From NCBI RefSeq assembly GCF_034314165.1, contig NZ_JAVIWK010000001.1, forward strand, positions 6,897,001 through 6,961,000: a stretch of 64,000 bases of DNA. Reading direction: 5' to 3'. A program made the position numbers and the translations under genes. Positions 16,940 to 25,500 of this stretch are shown here, piece by piece. The stretch is from Pseudomonas sp. Bout1. GTDB lineage: Bacteria; Pseudomonadota; Gammaproteobacteria; Pseudomonadales; Pseudomonadaceae. Every line of letters starts with the position of its first letter. The first letter of the stretch is position 1. The notes beneath the pieces were generated by a model. It saw only the letters and a program-made list of their open reading frames with translations. It did no database searches and was not told where the DNA came from.

Positions 16940-18871
16940 TTATTGAACGGCTTTACGCGGCACCGCAGGGTCGGCCGGTAAGGTAAAGGAACGCAGATCG
17001 ATGGTCGGTGCGCCACTGGCGCCCAGGCGATGATCAAGAATGAGTAATTTGGCGTGGGCCAGGCCCTGGCTCAGTTGGCTCAGGTACTGCTCCAGCACAA
17101 AGGCCTGGCCAGCTTGCTGATAGGCCTTTTGTTCGGCGCTGAAACGCAGGTCTGCCGCCTGGGCGCCAGCACTGACCTCACGGGCCGTGGCCTGGGCCTG
17201 GTCGCGGGCGGTGCTGGCTTGCAGCAACGCCTGGTTGGTCTGCTCGCTGGCGGCGCCGCGCTCCCGCGAGATCAGCGCCTGAGCCCCGATCTGCGCGGCT
17301 TGCACCGCGTGGTAGGCATTCGCTGCACCGGAAGGCGGATGAATGGCTTCCACCACCGTGGCGAGGATTTCCACGCCGCTGTCGAGTTTCTTCAGGTCCG
17401 CTTGTACTGCCCGGCCAATTTCATCCGCGAGGCTGTTGCGTTGTTCGCCGAGCAATTCGTCGAGGGTTCGCGAGGCAAACTCGTGAACCAGGATGCGGCT
17501 GGCGGTACTGCGGATCAGCGTGGGCACATCCGCGCTGTTATAGGTGGCGGCCAGTGCCGCCTGATCAGTCAGGCCGATGCGGTACACGAAGCGCACATCC
17601 ATATTGACGATCTGGAAGCTCTGCTTGTCGCCGCTGCTGCTGGCGATCACCTGGGCTTTGTCATTCACATGGGTGGCGTCCCACAGGCGGTTGGCGATCA
17701 ACGGCGCCGGGCCTTCAGCGGAGGCGACATCAGTGGTAGCCGCTTCGCCAACACTGGTGGCCAGCTCATGAACCACGCCGTTTTCCACGTTCAACACGCG
17801 GCCCAGCGGCCAAGGCAAACCGGCATGCAGGCCAGGCCCGAAGACTTCTACCGGCTTGCCAAAACGTTCATAAATCCCACGGCTTTGCAGGGCGACTTCA
17901 TGCACGCCGGTCAGCAACCAACCGACCGCCAGCACCATCACCAGCACCGGCAGGAAGGCCCGGCGCATGTAGGTAAAGGCCCAGATTTGCCGCAGGTCGA
18001 TGCCGAAACGGTTGTGCAGTTCGTGCTGCAAGGCGAGCAACGGTTGCGGCGGCCAGCGCAGCATCCCGGCGATAAAACTTTGCGCCATCAGCCGTGGTTC
18101 AAGGCGTTCCTGGCGCGGGCTGAACAGCGACAGCACGCCTCGTAACAGAAACTCCAGCGCCACCAGGGCCGGCAACAAGCCGATCAACACGGCCAGGCGC
18201 AATGGCCACACGGTTTCTTCACCGGCAAACAGCAGGCAAATCGCACTGATCACCAGGCAGATAATCGCCACCCGGCTCAGTTGCGCCAGTTGCGCGGCTT
18301 CCGGCCATTGGGCGGTGCTTTCCTGGGCCATGCGCCGTTCAAACACCAGCAAGCCAAACGCCAGTGCCAATGCGATAGCCGCGCCCACACTGGCAGCCTG
18401 GCCCACTGCGGCAGCAGGCAAGGCCAGGCTCCAGAACTCCAGCACGCTGAACAGCGCCAGCAACGACCAGCCACACAGCCAAAACACCGGCGCGCCAATC
18501 TGCACCAGCAAGCCGCTACCGACGCGGCCGAACAGGCGGTTGAGCCAACCAGGATTTTCTTCCGCCAGCGGGGCCTCGATCAGCAGTGCCGCCGGCGCCT
18601 CCAGCGCCATGGCCCGCCAATCCGCGACCCACCATGCCGATTGCACACCGGCCACCAGCACCAGCAACGCCGAGGCACAGTTGATCAGCACCACCGGCCA
18701 GATCGACAGCGGGGCGAACAGTGCCACAAACAGCGCCAGCATCCACCCGCTAACCGCGAGCACCGTCAGGCCGATGCCGGCCTGCCTTAACCGGCGGGCA
18801 TGAAACAACCCTTGCTGAAAACGCGGCAGCCCTTCAATGGCCACGTCATCAGCGTCTAGATCCACTCGCAT
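16940..18871 (-). CDS. Large SPFH protein with N-terminal multi-pass membrane domain
   Basis: A 643-aa protein. The first half carries about eight hydrophobic segments in pairs, and the second half (from about residue 320) is an HflK-like SPFH domain with the pattern VALQSRGIYERFGKPVE, followed by an Ala/Gln-rich coiled region. This fusion architecture is unlike genuine HflK and heads the four-gene operon. The start at ATG 18871 is chosen; a TTG at 18895 would add eight residues but would begin next to the Zur-like box and has no visible ribosome site. Role unknown; probably scaffolding for the pump. Confidence 0.72.
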   Translation of the reverse strand: MRVDLDADDVAIEGLPRFQQGLFHARRLRQAGIGLTVLAVSGWMLALFVALFAPLSIWPVVLINCASALLVLVAGVQSAWWVADWRAMALEAPAALLIEAPLAEENPGWLNRLFGRVGSGLLVQIGAPVFWLCGWSLLALFSVLEFWSLALPAAAVGQAASVGAAIALALAFGLLVFERRMAQESTAQWPEAAQLAQLSRVAIICLVISAICLLFAGEETVWPLRLAVLIGLLPALVALEFLLRGVLSLFSPRQERLEPRLMAQSFIAGMLRWPPQPLLALQHELHNRFGIDLRQIWAFTYMRRAFLPVLVMVLAVGWLLTGVHEVALQSRGIYERFGKPVEVFGPGLHAGLPWPLGRVLNVENGVVHELATSVGEAATTDVASAEGPAPLIANRLWDATHVNDKAQVIASSSGDKQSFQIVNMDVRFVYRIGLTDQAALAATYNSADVPTLIRSTASRILVHEFASRTLDELLGEQRNSLADEIGRAVQADLKKLDSGVEILATVVEAIHPPSGAANAYHAVQAAQIGAQALISRERGAASEQTNQALLQASTARDQAQATAREVSAGAQAADLRFSAEQKAYQQAGQAFVLEQYLSQLSQGLAHAKLLILDHRLGASGAPTIDLRSFTLPADPAVPRKAVQ

Positions 18872-18898
18872 CCCCAAACGCCCACCCAGAAACAATTA

Positions 18899-18911
18899 GT
18901 TACCCTATAAC
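18899..18911 (-). promoter_or_regulatory. Putative second Zur box before the SPFH/ATPase operon
   Basis: GTTACCCTATAAC matches the Zur core GTTATANTATAAC at 10 of 12 defined positions, with the right half perfect. It lies 28 bp upstream of the first gene of the SPFH/ATPase operon and also in the region divergent to the lipid module. Weaker than the folE2 box. Confidence 0.5.
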
Positions 18912-19054
18912 ACCGGGCGTGAAATTTTTGTTTGGTTTCACCGTGATAGTAATGAAAGCCCCAGAAACACGAGCCATCACTAGTGTCCGGTGTGATAAAT
19001 CGGCACACTCCCCACAGTTTTTCGCGGGCTTACGGACAAGGAAGCGTCACTCCC

Positions 19055-19675
19055 ATGATTTCGATCTATCAGCTTAAACCGCGTTTTCAGAACCTGCTGC
19101 GGCCTTTAGTGCAGCGCCTGTACGACAACGGCACTACCGCCAACCAGATTACCGTGCTGGCCGGGGTGGTTTCGCTGCTGGTGGGATTGCTGATTGCCGG
19201 CTTCGCCCACCATGTGTGGCTGTTTGCGCTGATCCCGCTGTGGATGATCCTGCGCATGGCCCTCAACGCCATCGACGGCATGCTCGCCCGGGAGTTCGGC
19301 CAGCAGTCGCGGCTCGGCGCCTACCTCAATGAACTGTGTGACGTGATCGCCGACAGCGCGCTGATCCTGCCGTTTGCGCTGCTGCCCGAGGTCAGCCTGG
19401 CGCCGGTGTTGCTGGTGACGCTGCTGGCGGTGTTCAGCGAATACGCCGGCGTGCTTGGGCCGATGGTCGGGGCTTCACGGCGCTATGACGGGCCCATGGG
19501 CAAGAGTGACCGGGCGTTTGTGCTCGGTGTGCTGGCCACCGGCGTGGCGCTGGGCTGGCTGGGTGCAGCTTGGGTCGAGGCGGTGATGTGGCTGGTCGCG
19601 GCCTTGCTGGCCTACACCCTGGTCAACCGCGTGCGCCAAGGCCTCAAAGAAGAACAAACCTCCCCTTCTGCATAA
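19055..19675 (+). CDS. CDP-alcohol phosphatidyltransferase (YnbA-like)
   Basis: Integral membrane enzyme that exchanges CMP of a CDP-lipid for an alcohol head group. The 206-aa product has about five membrane segments. The signature reads N-AI-DG-ML-AR-x8-G-x3-N-x3-D, so the first and third Asp of the usual D-x2-DG-x2-AR-x8-G-x3-D-x3-D are Asn. Start at ATG 19055 with AAGGAAG upstream. It opens a six-gene set (methyltransferase, phosphatase, membrane protein, acyltransferase, CdsA-like) that resembles E. coli ynbABCD. The head group it would add is unknown. Confidence 0.82.
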   Translation: MISIYQLKPRFQNLLRPLVQRLYDNGTTANQITVLAGVVSLLVGLLIAGFAHHVWLFALIPLWMILRMALNAIDGMLAREFGQQSRLGAYLNELCDVIADSALILPFALLPEVSLAPVLLVTLLAVFSEYAGVLGPMVGASRRYDGPMGKSDRAFVLGVLATGVALGWLGAAWVEAVMWLVAALLAYTLVNRVRQGLKEEQTSPSA

Positions 19676-19685
19676 GGATTTTGCG

Positions 19686-21440
19686 ATGCGTGAACAGCAA
19701 GAGCACACCTTCAGCACCCATGACGGGGTGGACCTTTTCTACCGTCATTGGCCCGCCACCGCACCCGCAGGCTTTGCGCCGCGCAAGGCGATCGTGCTGT
19801 TCCATCGCGGCCACGAGCACTCCGGGCGCATCGCCCACCTGGTGGACGAGCTGAACCTGCCGGAATTCGACTTCTTCGCCTGGGACGCCCGCGGCCATGG
19901 CCAGTCCCCCGGCGCACGGGGTGACAGCCCCAGCTTCGCCACCAGCGCCCGGGATGTGCAGACCTTCGTCGATCATATCGGCGCCACTTACAGCATCGAG
20001 GAAGAGAACCTCGCGGTGATCGCCCAAAGCGTGGGCGCGGTGATCGCGGCCACGTGGGTGCACGACTACGCGCCGAAGATTCGCTCGCTGGTACTCGCCT
20101 CCCCCGCGTTCAAGGTCAAGCTCTACGTGCCCTTCGCCCGGCCGGGCCTGGGGTTGATGCGCAAGTTTCGCGGCAACTTTTTCGTCAACAGCTACGTCAA
20201 GGCCAAGTTCCTGAGCCATGACCCGGAGCGCGTGGCGTCCTACGACAGCGATCCATTGATCACCAAGGCCATCTCGGTGAATGTGCTGCTGGGCCTGTAC
20301 GAAGCCGCCGACCGGGTTGTAGCCGATGCCCAGGCGATTCAGGTGCCGACCCAACTGCTGATCTCCGGCTCGGACTTTGTGGTGCACCGCAAACCCCAGC
20401 AGCAGTTTTTCGACCGCCTCGGCAGCTTGAAGAAAGAACTGCACATCCTCCCCGGCTTCTTCCACGACACCCTCGGTGAACGGGACCGCGCCGTAGCCTT
20501 GAACAGTGCCCGGCGCTTTATCCTGCAGAACTTCGAACACCCGCTGGACCGCGCCACCTTGCTGGATGCGGACAAGATCGGCCTGACCTGCGCCGAATCC
20601 GAATCCCTCGCCGCGCCGTTGCCACGCAACTCCCTGCGCGACCTCTACTGGCGCATGACCCGCACCAGCATGGGCCTGGGCAGCAAACTGTCGGATGGCG
20701 TGAAGCTCGGTTTCGACACCGGTTTCGACTCCGGCAGCACCCTGGACTACGTGTACCGCAATACACCGACCGGCAAAGGCGGGCTGGGGCGGATGATCGA
20801 CACCAACTACCTGAACTCCATCGGCTGGCGCGGCATTCGTCAGCGCAAGTTGAACGTGGAAGAGTTGTTGCGCCTGGCGATGGCCAAGCTGCGGGATGAG
20901 CAGCGGGAAGTGCGCATCGTCGACATCGCTGCCGGCCATGGTCGGTACATTCTGGAAGCCTTGCAGGGCGTTTCGCCGTTGCCGGAATCGATCCTGCTGC
21001 GCGACTACAGCGACATCAACGTGCGCGACGGTGGCGCACTGATTCGCGAGAAAGGCCTGGGGGATATCGCCCAGTTCGTCAAAGGCGATGCGTTTGACCG
21101 GGCAGACCTGGCAGCGCTGGAGCCCAAGCCGACATTGGCGGTGGTCTCCGGCTTGTACGAACTGTTCGCGGATAACGCGATGGTCGGCGGTTCGCTCGCC
21201 GGTTTGGCCGAAGCCGTAGAGCCCGGTGGCTACCTGGTGTACACCGGCCAACCGTGGCACCCGCAACTGGAACTGATCGCCCGCGCACTCACCAGCCACC
21301 GTCAGGGCCAGGCCTGGGTGATGCGCCGGCGCAGCCAGGCGGAAATGGACCAACTGGTGGAGGCCGCCGGTTTCCGCAAGATTACCCAGCGTGTGGATGA
21401 GTGGGGGATTTTCAGCGTGTCCGTGGCACAAAGGGTCTGA
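19686..21440 (+). CDS. Bifunctional alpha/beta hydrolase - SAM methyltransferase (YnbC-like)
   Basis: A 584-aa fusion. Residues 1 to about 300 form an alpha/beta hydrolase of the monoacylglycerol-lipase type (HEHTFSTHDG start, WDARGHGQSPG oxyanion region, nucleophile Ser in AQSVGA near 117, and a late His in FFHDT). Residues from about 390 form a class I methyltransferase with motif I RIVDIAAGHGRY near 412. AAGG lies 6 bases before the start. The same fusion is found in YnbC. In this gene set it may trim and methylate a lipid or its head group; substrate unknown. Confidence 0.82.
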   Translation: MREQQEHTFSTHDGVDLFYRHWPATAPAGFAPRKAIVLFHRGHEHSGRIAHLVDELNLPEFDFFAWDARGHGQSPGARGDSPSFATSARDVQTFVDHIGATYSIEEENLAVIAQSVGAVIAATWVHDYAPKIRSLVLASPAFKVKLYVPFARPGLGLMRKFRGNFFVNSYVKAKFLSHDPERVASYDSDPLITKAISVNVLLGLYEAADRVVADAQAIQVPTQLLISGSDFVVHRKPQQQFFDRLGSLKKELHILPGFFHDTLGERDRAVALNSARRFILQNFEHPLDRATLLDADKIGLTCAESESLAAPLPRNSLRDLYWRMTRTSMGLGSKLSDGVKLGFDTGFDSGSTLDYVYRNTPTGKGGLGRMIDTNYLNSIGWRGIRQRKLNVEELLRLAMAKLRDEQREVRIVDIAAGHGRYILEALQGVSPLPESILLRDYSDINVRDGGALIREKGLGDIAQFVKGDAFDRADLAALEPKPTLAVVSGLYELFADNAMVGGSLAGLAEAVEPGGYLVYTGQPWHPQLELIARALTSHRQGQAWVMRRRSQAEMDQLVEAAGFRKITQRVDEWGIFSVSVAQRV

Positions 21441-21443
21441 CCC

Positions 21444-22742
21444 ATGCGTGAACCGGGCCTGTTAAAACCGGCGGTGCTGTGGCTGCTGCTGTTGGCGCCG
21501 CTGTTTTTCAGCACCTACGGCTTTGCCACGTGGGTCACCAGCCAGCGCAGTGATGTGGGCACCATGGTGTTCGGCTGGGAAACCCATATCCCATTCTGGG
21601 CCTGGACCATCGTGCCCTACTGGTCGATCGACTTGCTCTACGGTTTCTCGCTGCTGCTGCCCAGTACGCGCCACGAGTTGAAACAACACGCCTTGCGCCT
21701 GCTGACGGCCCAAGTGATCGCTGTCACGTGTTTCCTGATCTGGCCGTTGCGCTTCACCTTCGAACGGCCGGAGCTGGATGGCGTGTTCGGCTGGTTGTTT
21801 GCGGTGCTCGCCGGGTTCGACAAGCCATTCAATCAGGCACCCTCGCTGCACATCGCCCTGCTGGTAGTACTGTGGATAATGTACCAGCGGCATAGCCAAG
21901 GCGTGTGGCGCTGGGTGGTGCACGGCTGGTTCGGGTTGATCGGCCTTTCGGTCCTGACCACTTATCAACATCACTTTATTGACTTACCCACAGGCGCCCT
22001 CGCCGGCTGGCTGTGCGTGTGGCTGTGGCCGCTGGAGCATCCGAGCCCGCTGCTGAACGCGCACCTGACCAGAGACCGGCAGCGCTGGCGGCTTGGGTTG
22101 CGGTATGGCTTCGGGTCGTTAGCGTGTTTGATCCTGGCACTGACCCTCGGCGGCGCTTGGTTATGGCTGCTATGGCCGGCGGTCTCCCTCGGGTTGATGA
22201 AGGCGAATTACTGGGTGTTGGGCGTTTCGGGCTTTCAGAAACGTACTGATGGGCGACTCACTCCGGCAGCGCGCTGGTTGTTTGCGCCTTACCTGGTAGC
22301 CGCCTGGATCAATTCCCGCCTGTGGACACGTAAGCATCCACAGCCCGATCAGGTTGTGGATAACGTTTGGCTGGGGCGAATTCCCACAGCCAACGAACTA
22401 GGCTCTTTCACGGCGGTGGTCGATCTGTGCGCCGAATTGCCGATTAATCCACAGGGCCGTGCCTATTACAGCCTGCCGGTGCTCGACCTCACAGCGCCCA
22501 CTGCGGCGCAGTGCCTGGAAGGCGCTCAAGCCATTGAACGGCTGCGCTCAACCGGCCCATTACTGGTGTGCTGCGCCCTCGGTTACTCGCGCAGCGCGAC
22601 CGCCGTGGCTGCATGGCTGCTGCACACCGGGCGCGCAGGCAACATCGACGATGCGGTGGCTATCATTCGTACAGCACGCCCACGTGTAGTCCTGCACGCC
22701 GCTCACCGTGAAGCCTTGGAGGGTTTAGCCCATGCCCGCTGA
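21444..22742 (+). CDS. PAP2-type / dual-specificity phosphatase fusion (YnbD-like)
   Basis: A 432-aa protein. The N-terminal two thirds carry several membrane segments and a PAP2-like core (PSLHIALL near 135 and HHFIDLPTG near 175). The C-terminal domain is a dual-specificity or Tyr-type phosphatase with the P-loop CALGYSRSA (Cx5R) near residue 376. It starts three bases after the methyltransferase stop. By analogy with YnbD it may remove phosphate from a phosphatidyl-alcohol-phosphate made by the upstream transferase. Two catalytic centres in one chain is unusual. Confidence 0.8.
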   Translation: MREPGLLKPAVLWLLLLAPLFFSTYGFATWVTSQRSDVGTMVFGWETHIPFWAWTIVPYWSIDLLYGFSLLLPSTRHELKQHALRLLTAQVIAVTCFLIWPLRFTFERPELDGVFGWLFAVLAGFDKPFNQAPSLHIALLVVLWIMYQRHSQGVWRWVVHGWFGLIGLSVLTTYQHHFIDLPTGALAGWLCVWLWPLEHPSPLLNAHLTRDRQRWRLGLRYGFGSLACLILALTLGGAWLWLLWPAVSLGLMKANYWVLGVSGFQKRTDGRLTPAARWLFAPYLVAAWINSRLWTRKHPQPDQVVDNVWLGRIPTANELGSFTAVVDLCAELPINPQGRAYYSLPVLDLTAPTAAQCLEGAQAIERLRSTGPLLVCCALGYSRSATAVAAWLLHTGRAGNIDDAVAIIRTARPRVVLHAAHREALEGLAHAR

Positions 22743-23175
22743 TATGGAATTACAGGTGGTCGCCAGCCTGCTGCGCCGGGGCCGTTCGCTGGATCAGTTA
22801 TCCACAGGCCTGACTTTACTCGGCGTGCTGTTCGGCCTCGCGCAACTGCTGATGGCCAGCATCACGCCAATCTGCCTGATCCTCAGCCTGTGGATGATTG
22901 TGCTCGGGCTGCTGCAAAAATACTGGGCGCTGCGGGTGGCCTTCGACGCCGACCTGTTCGCCCTGCTGGCCCGCGACACCGAGCGCACGCCCGACTTTGA
23001 CCAGGCGATGCACACCCTCGGCCTGCAATCCGCCAAACGCGCGGGCCGGCCCTGGGCCGAACGCCGTCGCGGCGCCCTGAAACTGTTGCGCAAGCAAGCC
23101 TATCTGCTGGCGGCGCAAGTGCTGCTGACCGTGGTCGTCATCCTGGCCAGCCCCTGGCTGCCCTTCGCCGGATAA
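22732..23175 (+). CDS. Small membrane protein of the lipid module
   Basis: A 147-aa protein with three hydrophobic segments (about 24-42, 45-62 and 125-144) and a basic middle part. Its start overlaps the phosphatase stop by 11 bases, so it belongs to the same operon. I recognise no family. It may be an accessory subunit of the lipid enzymes around it. Confidence 0.7.
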   Translation: MPADMELQVVASLLRRGRSLDQLSTGLTLLGVLFGLAQLLMASITPICLILSLWMIVLGLLQKYWALRVAFDADLFALLARDTERTPDFDQAMHTLGLQSAKRAGRPWAERRRGALKLLRKQAYLLAAQVLLTVVVILASPWLPFAG

Positions 23176-23184
23176 GGAATCCTC

Positions 23185-23805
23185 ATGTTCGAACCCCTGG
23201 TCGCCACCCTGATTACCTCCATGGCCCGCACCGTCACCGGCGCCCGCAGCCTGTGGCTTGGCTGCGCACCCGTGCCGGTGCAGCGCATCTATTACGCCAA
23301 CCACAGCAGCCACGGGGATTTCGTGCTGCTGTGGGCGTCGTTGCCCCAGAACCTGCGTAAATTCACCCGCCCGGTGGCCGGCAGCGACTACTGGAACACC
23401 AGCGCCCTGCGCCGCTACGTCATCAACCGGGTATTCAATGGCGTATTGATCGACCGCGAGCGCAAGGACCCTGTGGATAACCCGCTTCAGCCGATGCTCG
23501 AAGCCCTGGAGAATGGCGACTCATTGATCATCTTCCCCGAGGGCACGCGCAACCTCGAAGACGGCCTTCTGCCCTTCAAAAGCGGGCTGTATCACCTGGC
23601 AAAAAGTTATCCACAAGCCGAATTGATCCCGGTGTGGATCGCCAACCTCAACCGGGTCATGCCCAAGGGCCGCGTGTTGCCGCTGCCATTGCTGTGCACC
23701 ACCAGCTTCGGCGCACCGCTGCAACTGGAGGACGGCGAAGACAAGGCGCTGTTCCTCGCCCGCACCCGCGACGCCTTGCTCGCCCTCGCCCCGGAGCATT
23801 CCTGA
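23185..23805 (+). CDS. Lysophospholipid acyltransferase (PlsC-like)
   Basis: A 206-aa membrane-associated acyltransferase with the HX4D catalytic motif (NHSSHGDF, near residue 38) and the substrate motif FPEGTRN near 116. The chain is shorter than E. coli PlsC and has one N-terminal hydrophobic stretch. AAGGA lies 7 bases before the start, and its stop almost touches the CdsA-like start. It would acylate a lysophospholipid or glycerophosphate for the lipid made by this module. Confidence 0.85.
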   Translation: MFEPLVATLITSMARTVTGARSLWLGCAPVPVQRIYYANHSSHGDFVLLWASLPQNLRKFTRPVAGSDYWNTSALRRYVINRVFNGVLIDRERKDPVDNPLQPMLEALENGDSLIIFPEGTRNLEDGLLPFKSGLYHLAKSYPQAELIPVWIANLNRVMPKGRVLPLPLLCTTSFGAPLQLEDGEDKALFLARTRDALLALAPEHS

Positions 23806-23806
23806 G

Positions 23807-24739
23807 ATGGATAGCCAAACCCTGATGTTGTTCGGCGGGATCGGCGCGATCCTGGTGCTCGCCTCGCTGATCGGCCTGATCCTCAAACTGCGCACCCGTG
23901 GCACGCCCAACGCGGTGATCGACAACCTCAATGCCCGCATCAATGCGTGGTGGGTGATGGTGGTGGTAATCGGCGTGGCCTTCTGGCTTGGCACCGGCGC
24001 GGTGATCCTGCTGTTTTACGCGGTGTCGTTCTATGCCCTGCGCGAATTCCTCACACTGACGCCCACCCGGCGCAGCGACTACCCGGCACTGGTGGCAGCG
24101 TTTTACCTGGCGCTGCCGCTGCAATACCTGCTGATCTACTTCGACTGGTATGGACTGTTCTCGATCTTTATCCCCGTGTACGTGTTTTTGCTGCTGCCGA
24201 TCCTTGCTTCATTGGGCGGCGACAGCACGCACTTCCTGGAACGGGCGTCGAAGGTGCAATGGGGGCTGATGATCGCGGTGTTCTGCGTGTCTTTCGTGCC
24301 GGCGCTGCTGACCCTGGATATCGTCGGCTACGAAGGCCGCAACCTGCTGCTGATCGCCTACCTGGTGATCGTGGTGCAACTGTCGGACGTATTGCAGTAC
24401 GTGTGCGGCAAGCTGTTCGGCAAACACAAGATCGCCCCCAACCTGTCGCCGTCAAAGACGGTGGAAGGGTTTGTTGGCGGGATTCTGTTGTCGTCGCTGA
24501 TCGGCGCGGCGTTATGGTGGACCACGCCGTTCAATCCCTGGCAGTCGTTCCTGATTGCGCTGTTGATCAACCTGCTGGGGTTTGCCGGCGGGATCGTGAT
24601 GTCAGCAATCAAGCGCGACCGGGGCGTGAAGGATTGGGGGCACATGATCGAAGGGCACGGCGGAATGCTGGACCGGTTGGATTCGGTGTGTTTTGCCGCG
24701 CCGATCTTCTTCCATCTCGTACGCTACTGGTGGACCTGA
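23807..24739 (+). CDS. Phosphatidate cytidylyltransferase (CdsA/YnbB-like)
   Basis: A 310-aa integral membrane protein with about eight membrane segments that makes CDP-diacylglycerol from phosphatidate and CTP. The CDS signature is present near the C-terminus: SAIKRDRGVKDWG followed by HGGMLDRLDS. It is a second copy outside the essential dxr-cdsA-bamA locus and closes the lipid operon, where it could provide dedicated CDP-lipid for the CDP-alcohol transferase. E. coli YnbB is the closest known analogue by gene content. Confidence 0.87.
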   Translation: MDSQTLMLFGGIGAILVLASLIGLILKLRTRGTPNAVIDNLNARINAWWVMVVVIGVAFWLGTGAVILLFYAVSFYALREFLTLTPTRRSDYPALVAAFYLALPLQYLLIYFDWYGLFSIFIPVYVFLLLPILASLGGDSTHFLERASKVQWGLMIAVFCVSFVPALLTLDIVGYEGRNLLLIAYLVIVVQLSDVLQYVCGKLFGKHKIAPNLSPSKTVEGFVGGILLSSLIGAALWWTTPFNPWQSFLIALLINLLGFAGGIVMSAIKRDRGVKDWGHMIEGHGGMLDRLDSVCFAAPIFFHLVRYWWT

Positions 24740-24765
24740 AACCTCACTCAATTACCTTCCCCCCC

Positions 24766-24865
24766 GTAGCAGCTGTCGAGCTCTAGCGAGGCTGCGTCGG
24801 CCGCACCACCGACCTCAGACCGAGTCGCGCCCTACGCAGCCTCGCTAAAGCTCGACAGCTGCTAC
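24766..24865. repeat. REP-type inverted repeat after the lipid operon
   Basis: A 32-base arm (24766-24797, starting GTAGCAGCTGTCGAGC) is repeated in inverse at 24834-24865 with one or two mismatches. This is a second REP family, different from the GTGGGAGC type at 7.4 kb. It lies between convergent genes and can serve as terminator for both. Confidence 0.85.
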
Positions 24866-24881
24866 GAAGGGAGGGGAGTTT

Positions 24882-25364
24882 TCAGGTGGGGAGGTGACTC
24901 AGCGGCAACGCCCCCGGCGTCTTCACCGTCTGAATCGCAAAGTTGCTGCGGATATCACTCACCCCCGGCAACTTCAACAAACTCCCGGTCAGGAATCGCT
25001 CATACCCGCGCAAGTCCGGCACCACCACTTGCAGCAGGAAGTCAGATTCCCCCGACACCAAAAACGCCGAAATCACCTGGGGCAACGCCGTCACCGCCAG
25101 CCTGAACGCCTGCGCCTGTTCGTCGTTATGCCGCTCCACTTTTACCCCGACAAACACCGTCAGCCCCAAGCCGACTTCATCCCGGTCAAGACTCGCCTGG
25201 TACCCACGAATCACGCCCGCTTCTTCCAGAAGGCGCACGCGCCGCAAGCAGGGTGAAGCCGACAGGCCAATCTCATCTGCCAGTTGCACATTACTCAGGC
25301 GGCCATCGCGTTGCAGGGCTTCAAGAATCTTGCGGTCAAACGCATCCAGTTTCAGATTTGGCAT
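24882..25364 (-). CDS. Lrp/AsnC family transcriptional regulator
   Basis: A 160-aa feast-famine regulator with an N-terminal AsnC helix-turn-helix (LDAFDRKILEALQRDGR at the start, then LSASPCLRRVRLLEEAG) and a C-terminal ligand-binding RAM domain. The start at 25364 (MPNLKLD) fits the family; the upstream extension in the open frame does not. It is divergent from a LysE-type exporter and probably controls it in response to an amino acid. Confidence 0.88.
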   Translation of the reverse strand: MPNLKLDAFDRKILEALQRDGRLSNVQLADEIGLSASPCLRRVRLLEEAGVIRGYQASLDRDEVGLGLTVFVGVKVERHNDEQAQAFRLAVTALPQVISAFLVSGESDFLLQVVVPDLRGYERFLTGSLLKLPGVSDIRSNFAIQTVKTPGALPLSHLPT

Positions 25365-25500
25365 AAGTGAAGTGTTTCGCCCGGCAGAAGTGGCAGATTG
25401 TGCCAAGACTAGACGCTTTTTGGGCTGACTACGCAAGCACCTGCCCCGGCCTTCGCCCCTAAAATTGCCCTACGAATCACGTACCGCAAGGGGCAGGCAC

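Noticed and set aside
19644..21431. Open frame of 595 codons on the minus strand
   Set aside because: Antisense shadow of the hydrolase-methyltransferase gene, which has clear motifs on the plus strand.
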